Shown: piece by piece, positions 10,137-18,674 of the stretch
How positions within the stretch are numbered: the stretch's first letter is position 1
How the letters are laid out: each line of letters begins with the position of its first letter
NCBI RefSeq assembly: GCF_013087525.1
Contig: NZ_JABFCS010000001.1
Location: 186,001-250,000 of the forward strand
DNA: 64,000 nt
Direction of reading: 5' to 3'
From: Ramlibacter montanisoli
GTDB taxonomy: Bacteria; Pseudomonadota; Gammaproteobacteria; Burkholderiales; Burkholderiaceae_C
The notes under the pieces: model-generated
What the model was told of the DNA's origin: nothing
Database searches by the model: none
Seen by the model: the letters and a program-made list of their open reading frames with translations, nothing else
Made by a program: the position numbers and the translations under genes

Positions 10137-11858
10137 ATGCCCCTGATGCCCGTCCACGAACAGTCCGCCGCGGCCGTGATCGCGCGCTTCCTCAAGCAGC
10201 GCGGGGTGAAGCGCGTCTATGCCCTGTGCGGCGGGCACGTGATGCCGATCTGGATGCGGCTGGACGCCGAGGGCATCCGGATCGTCGACGTGCGCGACGA
10301 ACGGGCGGCCGTCTACATGGCGCACGCCGATGCCCAGCTCACCGGCGGCTTCGGGGTGGCCCTGGTCACCGCCGGACCCGGCGTGACGAACGCCATGACC
10401 GGCATCGCGAACGCGCACGTCGCGCGCGTGCCGGTGCTGGTGCTATCGGGCACGCCGCCGCGGCCGCAGGAGAACCGCGGCGCGCTGCAGGACATGGTGC
10501 ACACCGACCTGGTCCGCTCGGTCACGCGCTATGCGCGCACGGTGCGCGAGCCCACGCTGGTGCTGCAGGAACTGGACGAGGCGGTGTCGCGCGCAATGGG
10601 CAGCGGTGGCGACCCCGGGCCGGCCTACCTGGACTTTCCGGTCGACACCTTGCGGGCCGAAGTGCCGGCGGCCGTGCAACTGCCCGAACACTTCGCGCCC
10701 AGGAAGCCGCCGCGGATCGCGCCCGACGAGGAGGCGGTGCGGGCGGCGGTGGAACTGCTCTGGACGGCGAAGCGCCCGCTGGTGATCTCCGGCCGCGGCG
10801 CCCAGGGCGCGGGCGACGCGCTGGCGCGGCTGCTCACGGCCCTGAAGGCTCCCTACCTGGACACGGGCGAAAGCCGCGGGCTGGTGCCCGACGAGCATCC
10901 CTCGGTGGTGGCGGCCATGCGCGGCTCGGTCATGGGGCAGGCCGACGTCGTCGTGACGGTCGGCCGCCGGCTGGACTTCCAGCTCGCCTACGGCTCGCCC
11001 GCGGTCTTCGGCGCCGCGAAGTTCCTGCGCATCTCGGACGCCGCTTCCGAGCTGCGCGACAACCGCCGCGGCGCGGTGGAGCTGCTCGCCACGCCGGCGC
11101 TGGCGCTCGAAGCCATGCTGCGCATGGCGGGAGACCGGGTGCCCGCGACGGACACCGAATGGGCCGCGCAGCTGCGCCGGCAGCATGCCGAGCGCTCGGA
11201 CAAACTGGTGAGCACCATGCGCACGGCCCCCGCGGGGGCCGACGGTCGCATGCACCCGAACCGCGCGCTGGCCGCGCTGCGCGATGCGCTGCCGAAGGAC
11301 GCGATCGTGGTCGCCGACGGCGGCGACTTCCTGAGCTTCGCGCGGGTGGGCCTGCCCGCCTCGACCTACCTGGATCCCGGCCCGCTCGGCTGCATCGGCG
11401 TGGGCACGCCCTTCGGCATCGCGGCCAGCCTGGCGTGTCCGGACCGCACCGTGGTGGTGGCGACCGGCGACGGCGCCTTCGGCTTCAACGCGATGGAGGT
11501 CGACACCGCCGTGCGGCACAAGGCGCCGTTGCTGGTGATGGTCGCCAACAACGGCTCCTGGGCGATCGAGGTGCGCGACCAGCGCGAGACCCACGGCAAG
11601 GTGGTGGGCACGCAGTTGCAGTACGCGGACCACGCGGCCATGGCGCGCGCCTTCGGCATGCATGCCGAGCGCGTGGAGAGGGCCGAGGACCTGCCCGCCG
11701 CGATCGGGCGTGCGCTGGCGAACCGGCCGGCGCTGCTCGACGTGGTGGTGACGCCGGACGCCGCATCGTCGGATGCGAAGTCAGGCCTGGCCTGGGTGCC
11801 GGACCTGCAGCCGCTGCAGGCCTGGGACGAGGCCGAGCGCAAGTGGCGCAACGGTTAG
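10137..11858 (+). CDS. Thiamine diphosphate-dependent enzyme (acetolactate synthase / 2-hydroxyacyl-CoA lyase superfamily)
   Basis: 573 residues with the three ThDP domains. In the Pyr domain, DVRDERAAVYMAHADA contains the catalytic Glu that activates the cofactor. The PP domain carries the GDG...NN cofactor motif (ATGDGAFGFNAMEVD ending in VMVANNGSW). The sequence resembles the biosynthetic-type/oxalyl-CoA decarboxylase/2-hydroxyacyl-CoA lyase branch but lacks decisive substrate residues I can name. Pairing with a divergent CoA ligase fits an acyl-CoA lyase or decarboxylase. The ATG at 10137 follows an AAGGAG box. The regulator gene starts 10 bp downstream and is likely in the same operon. 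Confidence 0.8.
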   Translation: MPLMPVHEQSAAAVIARFLKQRGVKRVYALCGGHVMPIWMRLDAEGIRIVDVRDERAAVYMAHADAQLTGGFGVALVTAGPGVTNAMTGIANAHVARVPVLVLSGTPPRPQENRGALQDMVHTDLVRSVTRYARTVREPTLVLQELDEAVSRAMGSGGDPGPAYLDFPVDTLRAEVPAAVQLPEHFAPRKPPRIAPDEEAVRAAVELLWTAKRPLVISGRGAQGAGDALARLLTALKAPYLDTGESRGLVPDEHPSVVAAMRGSVMGQADVVVTVGRRLDFQLAYGSPAVFGAAKFLRISDAASELRDNRRGAVELLATPALALEAMLRMAGDRVPATDTEWAAQLRRQHAERSDKLVSTMRTAPAGADGRMHPNRALAALRDALPKDAIVVADGGDFLSFARVGLPASTYLDPGPLGCIGVGTPFGIAASLACPDRTVVVATGDGAFGFNAMEVDTAVRHKAPLLVMVANNGSWAIEVRDQRETHGKVVGTQLQYADHAAMARAFGMHAERVERAEDLPAAIGRALANRPALLDVVVTPDAASSDAKSGLAWVPDLQPLQAWDEAERKWRNG

Positions 11859-11868
11859 CATCGGGGTC

Positions 11869-12536
11869 ATGAAGATCCTCGCGGCGCAACCCAAGCTGGT
11901 CGAGCTGGTCCAGGACGCCATCCTGACCGAGATCGCCTCGGGTCGGCTGCCGCCGGGCAGCCGCATCATCCAGGAGCAACTGGCCCACGAGCTGGGCGTC
12001 TCGCGCCAGCCCGTGCAGCAGGCCTTGCTGGTGCTGCGCAACCTGGGCGTCCTGCGCGAAGCGCCGGGCCGCGGCCTGCAGGTCGCGCCGCTGGATCCGG
12101 ACCACGTGCGCAACATGTACGACATGCGCGCCGTGATCGAGGGCCTGGCCTTCCGCAAGGCCGCCGAACGCAACGCGGAGCGCGCCGCCCGCGAGGGCCG
12201 CGGCTACATCGAGCGCGGGCGCGAAGCCGTGGCACAGGGCGACGTGGCGCGCATGATCGAGGCCGACATGGCCTTCCATGCCTTCATCTACGAGCTCGCG
12301 GCCAATCCCCTGATCGGCCCCGCGATGGAAACGCACTGGACCAACACGCAGCGCGTGATGGGCGAGGTGCTGATGCGCGACGAGCGCCCGCGCGACATCT
12401 GGGACCAGCACGAGGTGCTGCTGGCCGCGATCATCGCGAAGGATGGCCGCAAGGCGGAGCTCTCGCGCGCGAGCACATCCAGCAGGCGGCCGACTTCATG
12501 TTGCAGCGGATCGAACGGGAGACGGCGCCGTCGTGA
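11869..12536 (+). CDS. GntR-family (FCD) regulator, one frame break
   Basis: The winged helix (LVQDAILTEIASGRLPPGSRI, then EQLAHELGVSRQPVQQALLVL) is followed by an FCD domain with metal-ligand-like residues in MIEADMAFHAFIYE and HWTNTQRVM. The frame breaks near 12465 within a GCGCGCG tract; the protein resumes as REHIQQAADFMLQRIE and stops at 12536, giving about 222 residues, the usual length. It lies 10 bp after the ThDP enzyme and probably autoregulates that operon and the divergent ligase through the palindromes at 10048-10079. Confidence 0.82.
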
Positions 12537-12596
12537 CACGGCGGGCGTGCCGCTGCACGCGTCCCGCCTGCCGCCTCCCGCGGGGGTGCCTGGCGG

Positions 12597-12812
12597 CTAG
12601 CGCCAGCGGGTGTCCGGATTGCGGGTCTCGAAATCCTTGATCTGGCGCTCGGCCTCGTCGCGCGCGACGCCGTGCCGTTCCTGGATCTTGCCCGCCAGCT
12701 GGTCGCGCTGGCCGGCGATCACGTCGAGGTCGTCGTCGGTGAGGCGGCCCCACTGCTCCTTCACCTTGCCCTTGAATTGCTTCCAGTTGCCTTCCATGCG
12801 GTCGTCATTCAT
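12597..12812 (-). CDS. CsbD-family stress protein
   Basis: 71 residues, highly charged and helical, with the family opening MEGNWKQFKGKVKEQWGRLTDDDL and the turn DVIAGQRDQLAGKIQ. CsbD-like proteins are small general-stress proteins of unknown mechanism, induced by sigma-B in Bacillus and by various stresses in proteobacteria. It stands alone, transcribed leftwards toward the GntR gene, with about 135 bp of upstream sequence that would hold its promoter. Confidence 0.9.
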   Translation of the reverse strand: MNDDRMEGNWKQFKGKVKEQWGRLTDDDLDVIAGQRDQLAGKIQERHGVARDEAERQIKDFETRNPDTRWR

Positions 12813-12855
12813 CTCTATGGCTCCTTGTGGGCCGCGGATGCGGCTTCCCTGAGAA

Positions 12856-12884
12856 GATGGGTGCGGGGAGGCTGCCTTCCCATC
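12856..12884 (-). terminator. Possible hairpin downstream of the RraA/dehydratase operon
   Basis: GATGGG (12856-12861) pairs with CCCATC (12879-12884), with further partial pairing of GGAGG with CCTTCC inside the loop. It lies about 65 bp past the stop of the leftward RraA gene and before the csbD start. It could be a terminator for that operon, but no clear run of U follows, so the call is weak. Confidence 0.25.
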
Positions 12885-12948
12885 AGGGTTCTTCCGCGCG
12901 CCGCGTCAGAGGGTTCGCACAGGGCGGGCCGCACGGCCAGCCCGGCAG

Positions 12949-13665
12949 TCAGCGGCTCTTTGCCTTCCGCCAAGCCTCGAAATCCTCCTTCGCCTGCGGA
13001 TCGGTCGGGGGATAGAGCCCCAGGATGCTGCGCCCCGCCAGCACCTGCTCGCCCACGAAATCCTCGAACACCGTCATCTCCGTGGCCTCCTTCGCCACCT
13101 CGTCGGCGATGCCCGCCGGGATGACGACCACCCCTTCGCGGTCGCCCACCATCACGTCGCCCGGGAACACCGGCGCATCGCCGCAGCCGATCGGCACGTT
13201 GATGTCCAGCGCCTGGTGCTGCGTGAGGTTGGTGGGCGCGCTGGGCCGCTGGTGGTAGGCCGGGAAGGACAGCGCCGCGATCTCGGGCGAATCGCGGAAG
13301 CCGCCATCGGTCACCACGCCGGCGCAGCCGCGCACCATCAGGCGCGACACCAGGATGGCACCGGCGGACGCAGCGCGCGCGTTCCTGCGGCTGTCGAACA
13401 CCAGCACCGCACCGGGCGGGCACTGTTCCACGGCGACCCGCTGCGGATGGTTGCGGTCGAGGAAGACGCCGATCGGGTTCAGGTCCTCGCGCGCCGGGAT
13501 GTAGCGCAGCGTGTAGGCCTCGCCCACCATGTTGGGCAGCGTGTCGTTCAGCGGCCGCACGTCCTGGATGAACTGGTTGCGCAGGCCGCGCTTGAACAGG
13601 GCGGTGCACAGCGTCGCCGTGCTCACGCCCATCAGGAGGGCTTTCGTTTCGGGGTTCAGCGGCAT
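12949..13665 (-). CDS. RraA-family protein (dehydratase/aldolase-associated)
   Basis: 238 residues, the second RraA-fold protein of the window. It has GAVLVFDSRRNARAAS, the strand VRGCAGVVTDGGFRDSPEI with the family Arg-Asp pair, and VFPGDVMVGDREGVVVIP. It differs clearly from the copy at 3057, having a longer N-terminus and a PIGVFLDRNHPQRV insert, and resembles the RraA-like proteins found next to IlvD/Edd dehydratases. It follows the dehydratase by 8 bp on the same strand. It may act on a 2-oxo acid product of the dehydratase; the enzyme role is inferred from context. Confidence 0.82.
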   Translation of the reverse strand: MPLNPETKALLMGVSTATLCTALFKRGLRNQFIQDVRPLNDTLPNMVGEAYTLRYIPAREDLNPIGVFLDRNHPQRVAVEQCPPGAVLVFDSRRNARAASAGAILVSRLMVRGCAGVVTDGGFRDSPEIAALSFPAYHQRPSAPTNLTQHQALDINVPIGCGDAPVFPGDVMVGDREGVVVIPAGIADEVAKEATEMTVFEDFVGEQVLAGRSILGLYPPTDPQAKEDFEAWRKAKSR

Positions 13666-13673
13666 GTGTATGT

Positions 13674-15418
13674 TCAGTAGATCGACGGCTCGTCGACCGG
13701 CGCGCCGAACTCCGTTTCCAGGTAGTCGAAGTCGCAGCCGTCATTGGCCTGCAGGATGTGCTGGCTGAACATGTAGCCGTAGCCGCGCTGGTAGCGGCGT
13801 GCGGGCGGCTTCCAGGCGGCGCGGCGCCGCGCCGCTCCTCGTCGCTCACTTCCATGTGGATGCTGCGCCTGGCCACGTCCACCGTGATCAGGTCGCCGGT
13901 GTGCACCAGCGCCAGGTTGCCGCCGATGTACGACTCCGGCGCCACGTGCAGCACGCAGGCGCCGTAGCTGGTGCCGCTCATGCGCGCATCGCTGATGCGC
14001 AGCATGTCGCGTACCCCCTGCTTCACCAGCTTGGTCGGGATCGGCAGCATGCCCCACTCCGGCATGCCGGGGCCACCTTGCGGGCCGGCGTTGCGCAGGA
14101 CCATGACGTGGTTCGCCGTGACGTCCAGGTCCGGATCGTCGACCGCCTTCTTCATGGACGGATAGTCGTCGAAGACCAGCGCCGGGCCCGTGTGCTTCAG
14201 CAGGTGCGGCGCCACGGCGCTCGGCTTGATGACGCAGCCGTCCGGCGCGAGGTTGCCGCGCAGCACGGCCAGCGCGCCTTCGTCGTAGATCGCGTTCGAC
14301 AGCGGCCGGATCACGTCGTCGTTGTAGACCTCGGCGCCTTCCAGGGTTTCGCCCAGGGTCTGGCCGCTGGCGGTCATCGCATCGAGGTGGAGCAGGCCGC
14401 CGTCCGCCAGGGTCTTCATCAGCCCGCGCATGCCGCCGGCGTAATAGAAGTCCTCCATCAGGTACTTGTCGCCGCTCGGGCGGATGTTGGCGATCACCGG
14501 CACCTTGCGCGAGTACGCGTCGAAGTCCTCCAGCGTCACCGTGCATTCGCCGCCCGCGCGCCGCGACATGGCGACCAGGTGGATGATGGCGTTGGTCGAG
14601 CAGCCCTCGGCCATCGCCACGGTGATCGCGTTCTCGAAGCTCTTGCGCGTGAGGATCTTCGCGGGCGTGAGGTCCTCCCACACCATGTCGACGATGCGGC
14701 GGCCGCAGTTGGTGGCCATGCGCTGGTGGTTGGCGTCCACCGCGGGGATGCTCGATGCGCCGGACAGCGTGAGCCCCAGCGCCTCGGTGATGCCCATCAT
14801 CGTGGCGGCCGTGCCCATGGTCATGCAGGTGCCGGCGCTGCGCGCGATGCTGCCTTCGATCTCCATCCACTGGGTCTCGGTGATCTTGCCGGCGCGGCGC
14901 TCGTCCCAGTACTTCCAGCTGTCCGAGCCGGAGCCGAGCGTGTGGCCCTTCCAGTTGCCGCGCAACATCGGGCCGGCCGGCAGGTAGATGCTCGGGATGC
15001 CCATGCTCAACGCGCCCATCAGCAGGCCGGGGTGGTCTTGTCGCAGCCGCCCATGAGCACGGCGCCATCGATCGGGTGGCTGCGCAGCAGCTTCCTCCGC
15101 CTCGATGGCCAGCAGGTTGCGGTACAGCATGGTCGTCGGCTTGACGAAGCTCTCCGACAGCGAGATGGCCGGCAGTTCCAGCGGGAAGCCGCCGGCCTGC
15201 AGCACGCCGCGCTTGACCTCCTCCACCCGCTGCTTGAAGTGCGAGTGGCAGGTGCTGATGTCGCTCCAGGTGTTGAGGATGGCGATCACCGGCTTGCCCT
15301 GCCAGTCGGCGTGGTCGTAGCCGATCTGCATCGCCCGCGAGCGATGGCCGAAGGAGCGCAGGTCGTCGGGCGCGAACCAGCGCGCGGAACGGAGTTGGTC
15401 GTAGGTCTTGCGGGTCAT
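13674..15418 (-). CDS. IlvD/Edd-family dehydratase (probably a sugar-acid dehydratase), three frame breaks
   Basis: An iron-sulfur dehydratase of about 580 residues once the frame is repaired. Conserved cluster segments are NTWSDISTCHSH, GGCDKTTPG (legible only after correcting the frame between about 15030 and 15088, where an extra A and a missing G compensate) and RSAGTCMTMGTA. The C-terminal PIPTKLVKQGVRDMLRISDARMSG holds the family's substrate-phosphate/carboxylate Ser region. A third break near 13830 shifts the last 50 codons, which end LETEFGAPVDEPSIY. The family dehydrates dihydroxy acids or aldonic acids to 2-oxo-3-deoxy acids. The RraA and Bug neighbours favour a catabolic sugar-acid enzyme over isoleucine/valine synthesis. 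Confidence 0.82.
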
Positions 15419-15425
15419 CGGGCGA

Positions 15426-16433
15426 TTATTCCTCCTTGATGCCCGCGACCTTGATGACGCGCACCCAGCGATCGAGTTCGTCGGCCACGAATTTCGAGTA
15501 CGCGGCGGAACCCTGCTGCGGCACCACGAAGCCCTGCGACTCCATGCGCTGGCGAATCGCCGGCGAGTTCATGGCCGCGACCAGCGCGGCTTCGAGCTTG
15601 TCGACGATGGGCTTGGGCGTGCCCTTGGCCACCGAGATGCCGGACCACGAGAGCGCGCTGAAGCCGGGGAAGCCCGCCTCGTGGATGGTGGGCACGTCGG
15701 GGTACAGCGGGTTGCGTTGCAGGCTGCTCACCGCCAGCGCCTTGAGCTTGCCGGCCTTCACGTGCTGCAGCGCGACGTCCTGGTTGATGAACATCACGGG
15801 GATCTGGCCGCCCAGCAGGTCGGTCATCATCGGGCCGCCGCCGCGGTAGGGGATGCCGACCATGAACAGCGGCTTGCAGTTCTCCTTCCTCGGGCCGGTG
15901 CAGGTGCTGGCCGTCTGCTTGAGCAGCTCCATCGCCATGTGGCCCGATGCCGCCGGCGTGTAGCCGTAGTTCAGCTTGCCGGGATTGGCGCGGCCATAGG
16001 CCAGGAATTCCTGGAAGGTGTTGAAGGGCGCGGTGGGGTGCGCCACCAGCACGTTGGGCCCGGAGTGGACCTGCGTGAGGTGGATGAAGTCGTTGTTGGA
16101 GTGGTAGGGCACCTTGGAGTTGATGCCGTGCGCCACCGCGTTCTGGCCCACGCCCGTCTGGATCAGCGTGTAGCCGTCGGCCGGCATCTTGAGCGCGCGG
16201 TCCGTGCCGATCACGCCGCCGGCGCCGCCGACGTTTTCCACCAGCACCGGCTGCTTCAGCTGCCTGCCCAGCTCCTCGGACAGCATGCGCGCCATCACGT
16301 CGCTGGTGCCGCCGGCGGGGAAGGGGGAGATCAGCTTGATCGGCTTGCTCGGGTAGTCGGCCTGCGCGAATGCCGTCACGGGCAGCGCGCACGCGGCCGC
16401 GAGGGCCAGCTGGAGGATGGATCGTCTGCTCAT
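15426..16433 (-). CDS. Bug-family TTT periplasmic solute-binding protein
   Basis: A signal peptide (MSRRSILQLALAAACALPV, cleavage after AFA) precedes the TctC fold: PIKLISPFPAGGTSDVMAR, VENVGGAGGVIGTDRA, ANPGKLNYGYTPAASG and LAVSSLQRNPLYPDVPTI. An insert with two Cys (ASTCTGPRKENCKP) is unusual for the family and might form a disulfide. The ATG at 16433 is preferred over the one at 16445 because GGAAGAA lies 7 bp upstream of it. It is the first gene of the leftward Bug-dehydratase-RraA operon. A sugar acid or hydroxy acid is the likely ligand, by context only. Confidence 0.9.
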   Translation of the reverse strand: MSRRSILQLALAAACALPVTAFAQADYPSKPIKLISPFPAGGTSDVMARMLSEELGRQLKQPVLVENVGGAGGVIGTDRALKMPADGYTLIQTGVGQNAVAHGINSKVPYHSNNDFIHLTQVHSGPNVLVAHPTAPFNTFQEFLAYGRANPGKLNYGYTPAASGHMAMELLKQTASTCTGPRKENCKPLFMVGIPYRGGGPMMTDLLGGQIPVMFINQDVALQHVKAGKLKALAVSSLQRNPLYPDVPTIHEAGFPGFSALSWSGISVAKGTPKPIVDKLEAALVAAMNSPAIRQRMESQGFVVPQQGSAAYSKFVADELDRWVRVIKVAGIKEE

Positions 16434-16460
16434 GGTTTCTTCCATTCACGCCGTTGGGGA

Positions 16461-16470
16461 ATACTAGTAT
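16461..16470. promoter_or_regulatory. Perfect palindrome ATACTAGTAT in a divergent promoter
   Basis: The 49-bp gap between the leftward Bug gene and the rightward GntR gene contains the perfect 10-bp palindrome ATACTAGTAT, flanked by GGA and CCT. It is almost the only AT-rich sequence in the gap and must overlap the promoters of both genes. FCD-GntR proteins bind palindromes of this kind, so it is very likely the operator through which the adjacent regulator controls itself and the dehydratase operon. Confidence 0.55.
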
Positions 16471-16482
16471 CCTACTTGGCAC

Positions 16483-17199
16483 ATGGCCCGCCCACGTCCG
16501 CAGATTCCCTTACTCGCGCCGGCTGCCGCCCCCGATGAGCAGCGCGGCGCCATCGGCCGCAGCGCCTACCAGACCTTGCGCGGCGCGATCCTCGACTGCA
16601 CCTTCGCTCCCGGCATGGCCCTGTCGGAACAATCGGTCTCCGAACAGCTGCAGATCAGCCGTGCCCCGGTGCGCGAGGCCTTTCGCCGGCTGGTGATGGA
16701 AGGGCTGCTGGAGTCGGCGCCGCAACGCGGCACCTACGTGGCCCGCCTGCACCGCGGCCGCATCGCCGACGCGATCTTCGTGCGCGAGGCCATCGAATGC
16801 CGCGCGGCCGAACTGGCGGCGAAGGCGCCGGTTGCGCAGCGGCGCGGCCTGGAGGCCATCGTGCAGCGCCAGGCGCGGGCGCAGGCGCGCCGCGACTACG
16901 GCGAGCACCTTGCCGCCGACGAGGAGTTCCACCACCGCATCCTGGAGCTCGCCGGGCATCCCCATGCCTGGCCTGCGCTGCGGCTGGCGCGGCTGGGCAT
17001 GAACCGCATCCGGCACCTCGCCATTCCGGTGGTGGGCTCACCCCGGCTCGCCGTCGACCACCACCGCGCGATCGTGCGGGCGATCGTGGAGGGCGACGCC
17101 CGTTCGGCCAGCCGCCTGATGCGGCTGCACATCCACTCGCCGCTGGACTACCTGGAGGCGATCCGGCGCGAGCATCCGGAATACTTCGAGGACGGCTGA
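16483..17199 (+). CDS. GntR-family (FCD) transcriptional regulator
   Basis: 238 residues with an N-terminal Pro/Ala-rich tail, then a winged helix (AYQTLRGAILDCTFAPG, SVSEQLQISRAPVREAFRRL, SAPQRGTYVARL) and a complete FCD domain (FVREAIECRAAELAAK, ADEEFHHRILELAGHP, HRAIVRAIVEGDARSASRLM) including the His residues that usually bind a metal and carboxylate ligand. It is divergent from the Bug-IlvD/Edd-RraA operon, its expected target. The gene is intact. Confidence 0.92.
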   Translation: MARPRPQIPLLAPAAAPDEQRGAIGRSAYQTLRGAILDCTFAPGMALSEQSVSEQLQISRAPVREAFRRLVMEGLLESAPQRGTYVARLHRGRIADAIFVREAIECRAAELAAKAPVAQRRGLEAIVQRQARAQARRDYGEHLAADEEFHHRILELAGHPHAWPALRLARLGMNRIRHLAIPVVGSPRLAVDHHRAIVRAIVEGDARSASRLMRLHIHSPLDYLEAIRREHPEYFEDG

Positions 17200-17220
17200 G
17201 GGGTCGCCGGGACTTGCCGC

Positions 17221-18658
17221 CTAGCGCGCGGCGGCGAGCCGGTGCTCGGCGCCGCCCTTCGCGGGCGCCTCGCCATCCCACCCCCGCCGATGGCGCGGAT
17301 CAGCGCCACCGTCGCCTGGTACTGCGCCGAGCGCACCTGCAACGCCAGCCGCCGGTTGCGCAATTCGCTGCGCCGCGCATCGAGCAATTCCAGCTGGCTG
17401 ACCATGCCGTTGCGATAGCGCGTTTCCGAGATCGCGCTGGCGCGGCGCGCGGCATCGACGGCGCGGCCCTGGGCCTGCGCCTGGTCGTTCAGCAGCCGCA
17501 GCGACGCGAGCTGGTCCTCCACTTCGCGGAAGGCATCGAGCACCTGCCCGCGATGCCGGGCCAGCTGCGCGTCCAGCTGGGCCTGCGCCTGCTGCACGCC
17601 GGCTTCGCGCTTTCCGCCGTCGAAGATCGGCAGCGAGAGCAGGGCGCCCACGCCCCAGGCGCGCGCGGACCACTTGAACAGGTCGGCCAGGTCGGCCGAG
17701 GCGAAGCCGCCGTCGGCGGTGAGCGCGATGTTCGGGAACCACGCCGCCTTCGCCACGCCCACGCGCGCCTGGGCCGCCAGCAGCGCGGATTGCGCCGCGG
17801 CCACGTCGGGCCGCCGCGTGAGCACGGTGGCCGGCACGCCTGCCGGGATGACAGGCAGCCGGGCCTCCCACGTGCCAGGTGCCAGCAGGAACGCCGACGC
17901 GTTCTGGCCGACCAGCACGGCCAGCGCGTGCTCCATCTGCGCGCGTTGCCGGTCGAGGCCCACGGCGTCGGCTTCGGTGCTGGCCAGCTCCGCCTGCACC
18001 CGCATCACGTCGAACTCCGCCACGTCGCCCGCCTGCTGCCGGCGCTGCGTCAGGTGCAGCGTGGCCTCGTAGGCCGCCACCGTTTCGCGCATGAGGGCGC
18101 GCTCCGCGTCGAGGGCGCGCAAGGACAGGTAGAGCTGAGCGGTCTCGGCCTGCACCAGCAGGCGCGTGCTTTGCCAGAGCGCCTCGCTCGCCTGCGCATC
18201 GAGCGCCGCCGCCCGCTGCGCCTGCGACAGGCGGCCGAACAGGTCGAGTTCGTACGACAGGCTCGCACCCGCCTGCAGCAGCGTGCCCGGCGTCGCGCCC
18301 TGCGCGGTGTTCGCGCCGGCCTGGCGCACGGCAGCGGCGCCCACCCCCAGCTGCGGCAGGCGGTCCGCCTGCGCGCTGCGCACGAGCGCGCGGGCCTGCG
18401 CCACGCGCGCGGCCGCTTCCTGCAGCGAGGTGTTGCGCTCGGCGGCCTGTTCGACCAGCCGGTCCAGTTGCGGATCGCTGAACGCTTTCCACCAGCTGCC
18501 GCGGTCCTGCGATTCGGTCGGCGCCGCCACGGTCCATTTCGCGCCTTCCCGGAACTGCGCGGGGGCGGGCGGGGGTCGGGCAGCGGCGGCAGCGCGGTGG
18601 CGCAACCCGCCAGCAGGAGCACGGCGAACAGCGGGGCGAGTGCGAAACGGTTCTTCAT
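17221..18658 (-). CDS. oprC: Outer-membrane efflux lipoprotein (OprC/OpcM-like), two frame breaks
   Basis: The TolC-like channel of the tripartite pump encoded just upstream. A lipoprotein signal ends in the lipobox LLAGC (Cys19). The two outer-membrane efflux repeats follow (WWKAFSDPQLDRLVEQAAERN; then TRRPDVAAAQSALLAAQARV and PIFDGGKREAGV). Breaks near 18575 and 17281, both in runs of five G/C, split the N-terminus and the last 25 residues. Joined, the protein is about 478 residues and ends KGGAEHRLAAAR at 17221. It begins 16 bp after the RND gene. Order adaptor-pump-channel and the llpE gene match Burkholderia BpeEF-OprC/CeoAB-OpcM. Confidence 0.85.
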
Positions 18659-18674
18659 GGGAATCTCTCCGGGT

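Noticed and set aside
12949..15418. Housekeeping ilvD (isoleucine/valine synthesis)
   Set aside because: The neighbours are an RraA-like protein, a solute receptor and a GntR regulator, and the protein resembles sugar-acid dehydratases of the family.
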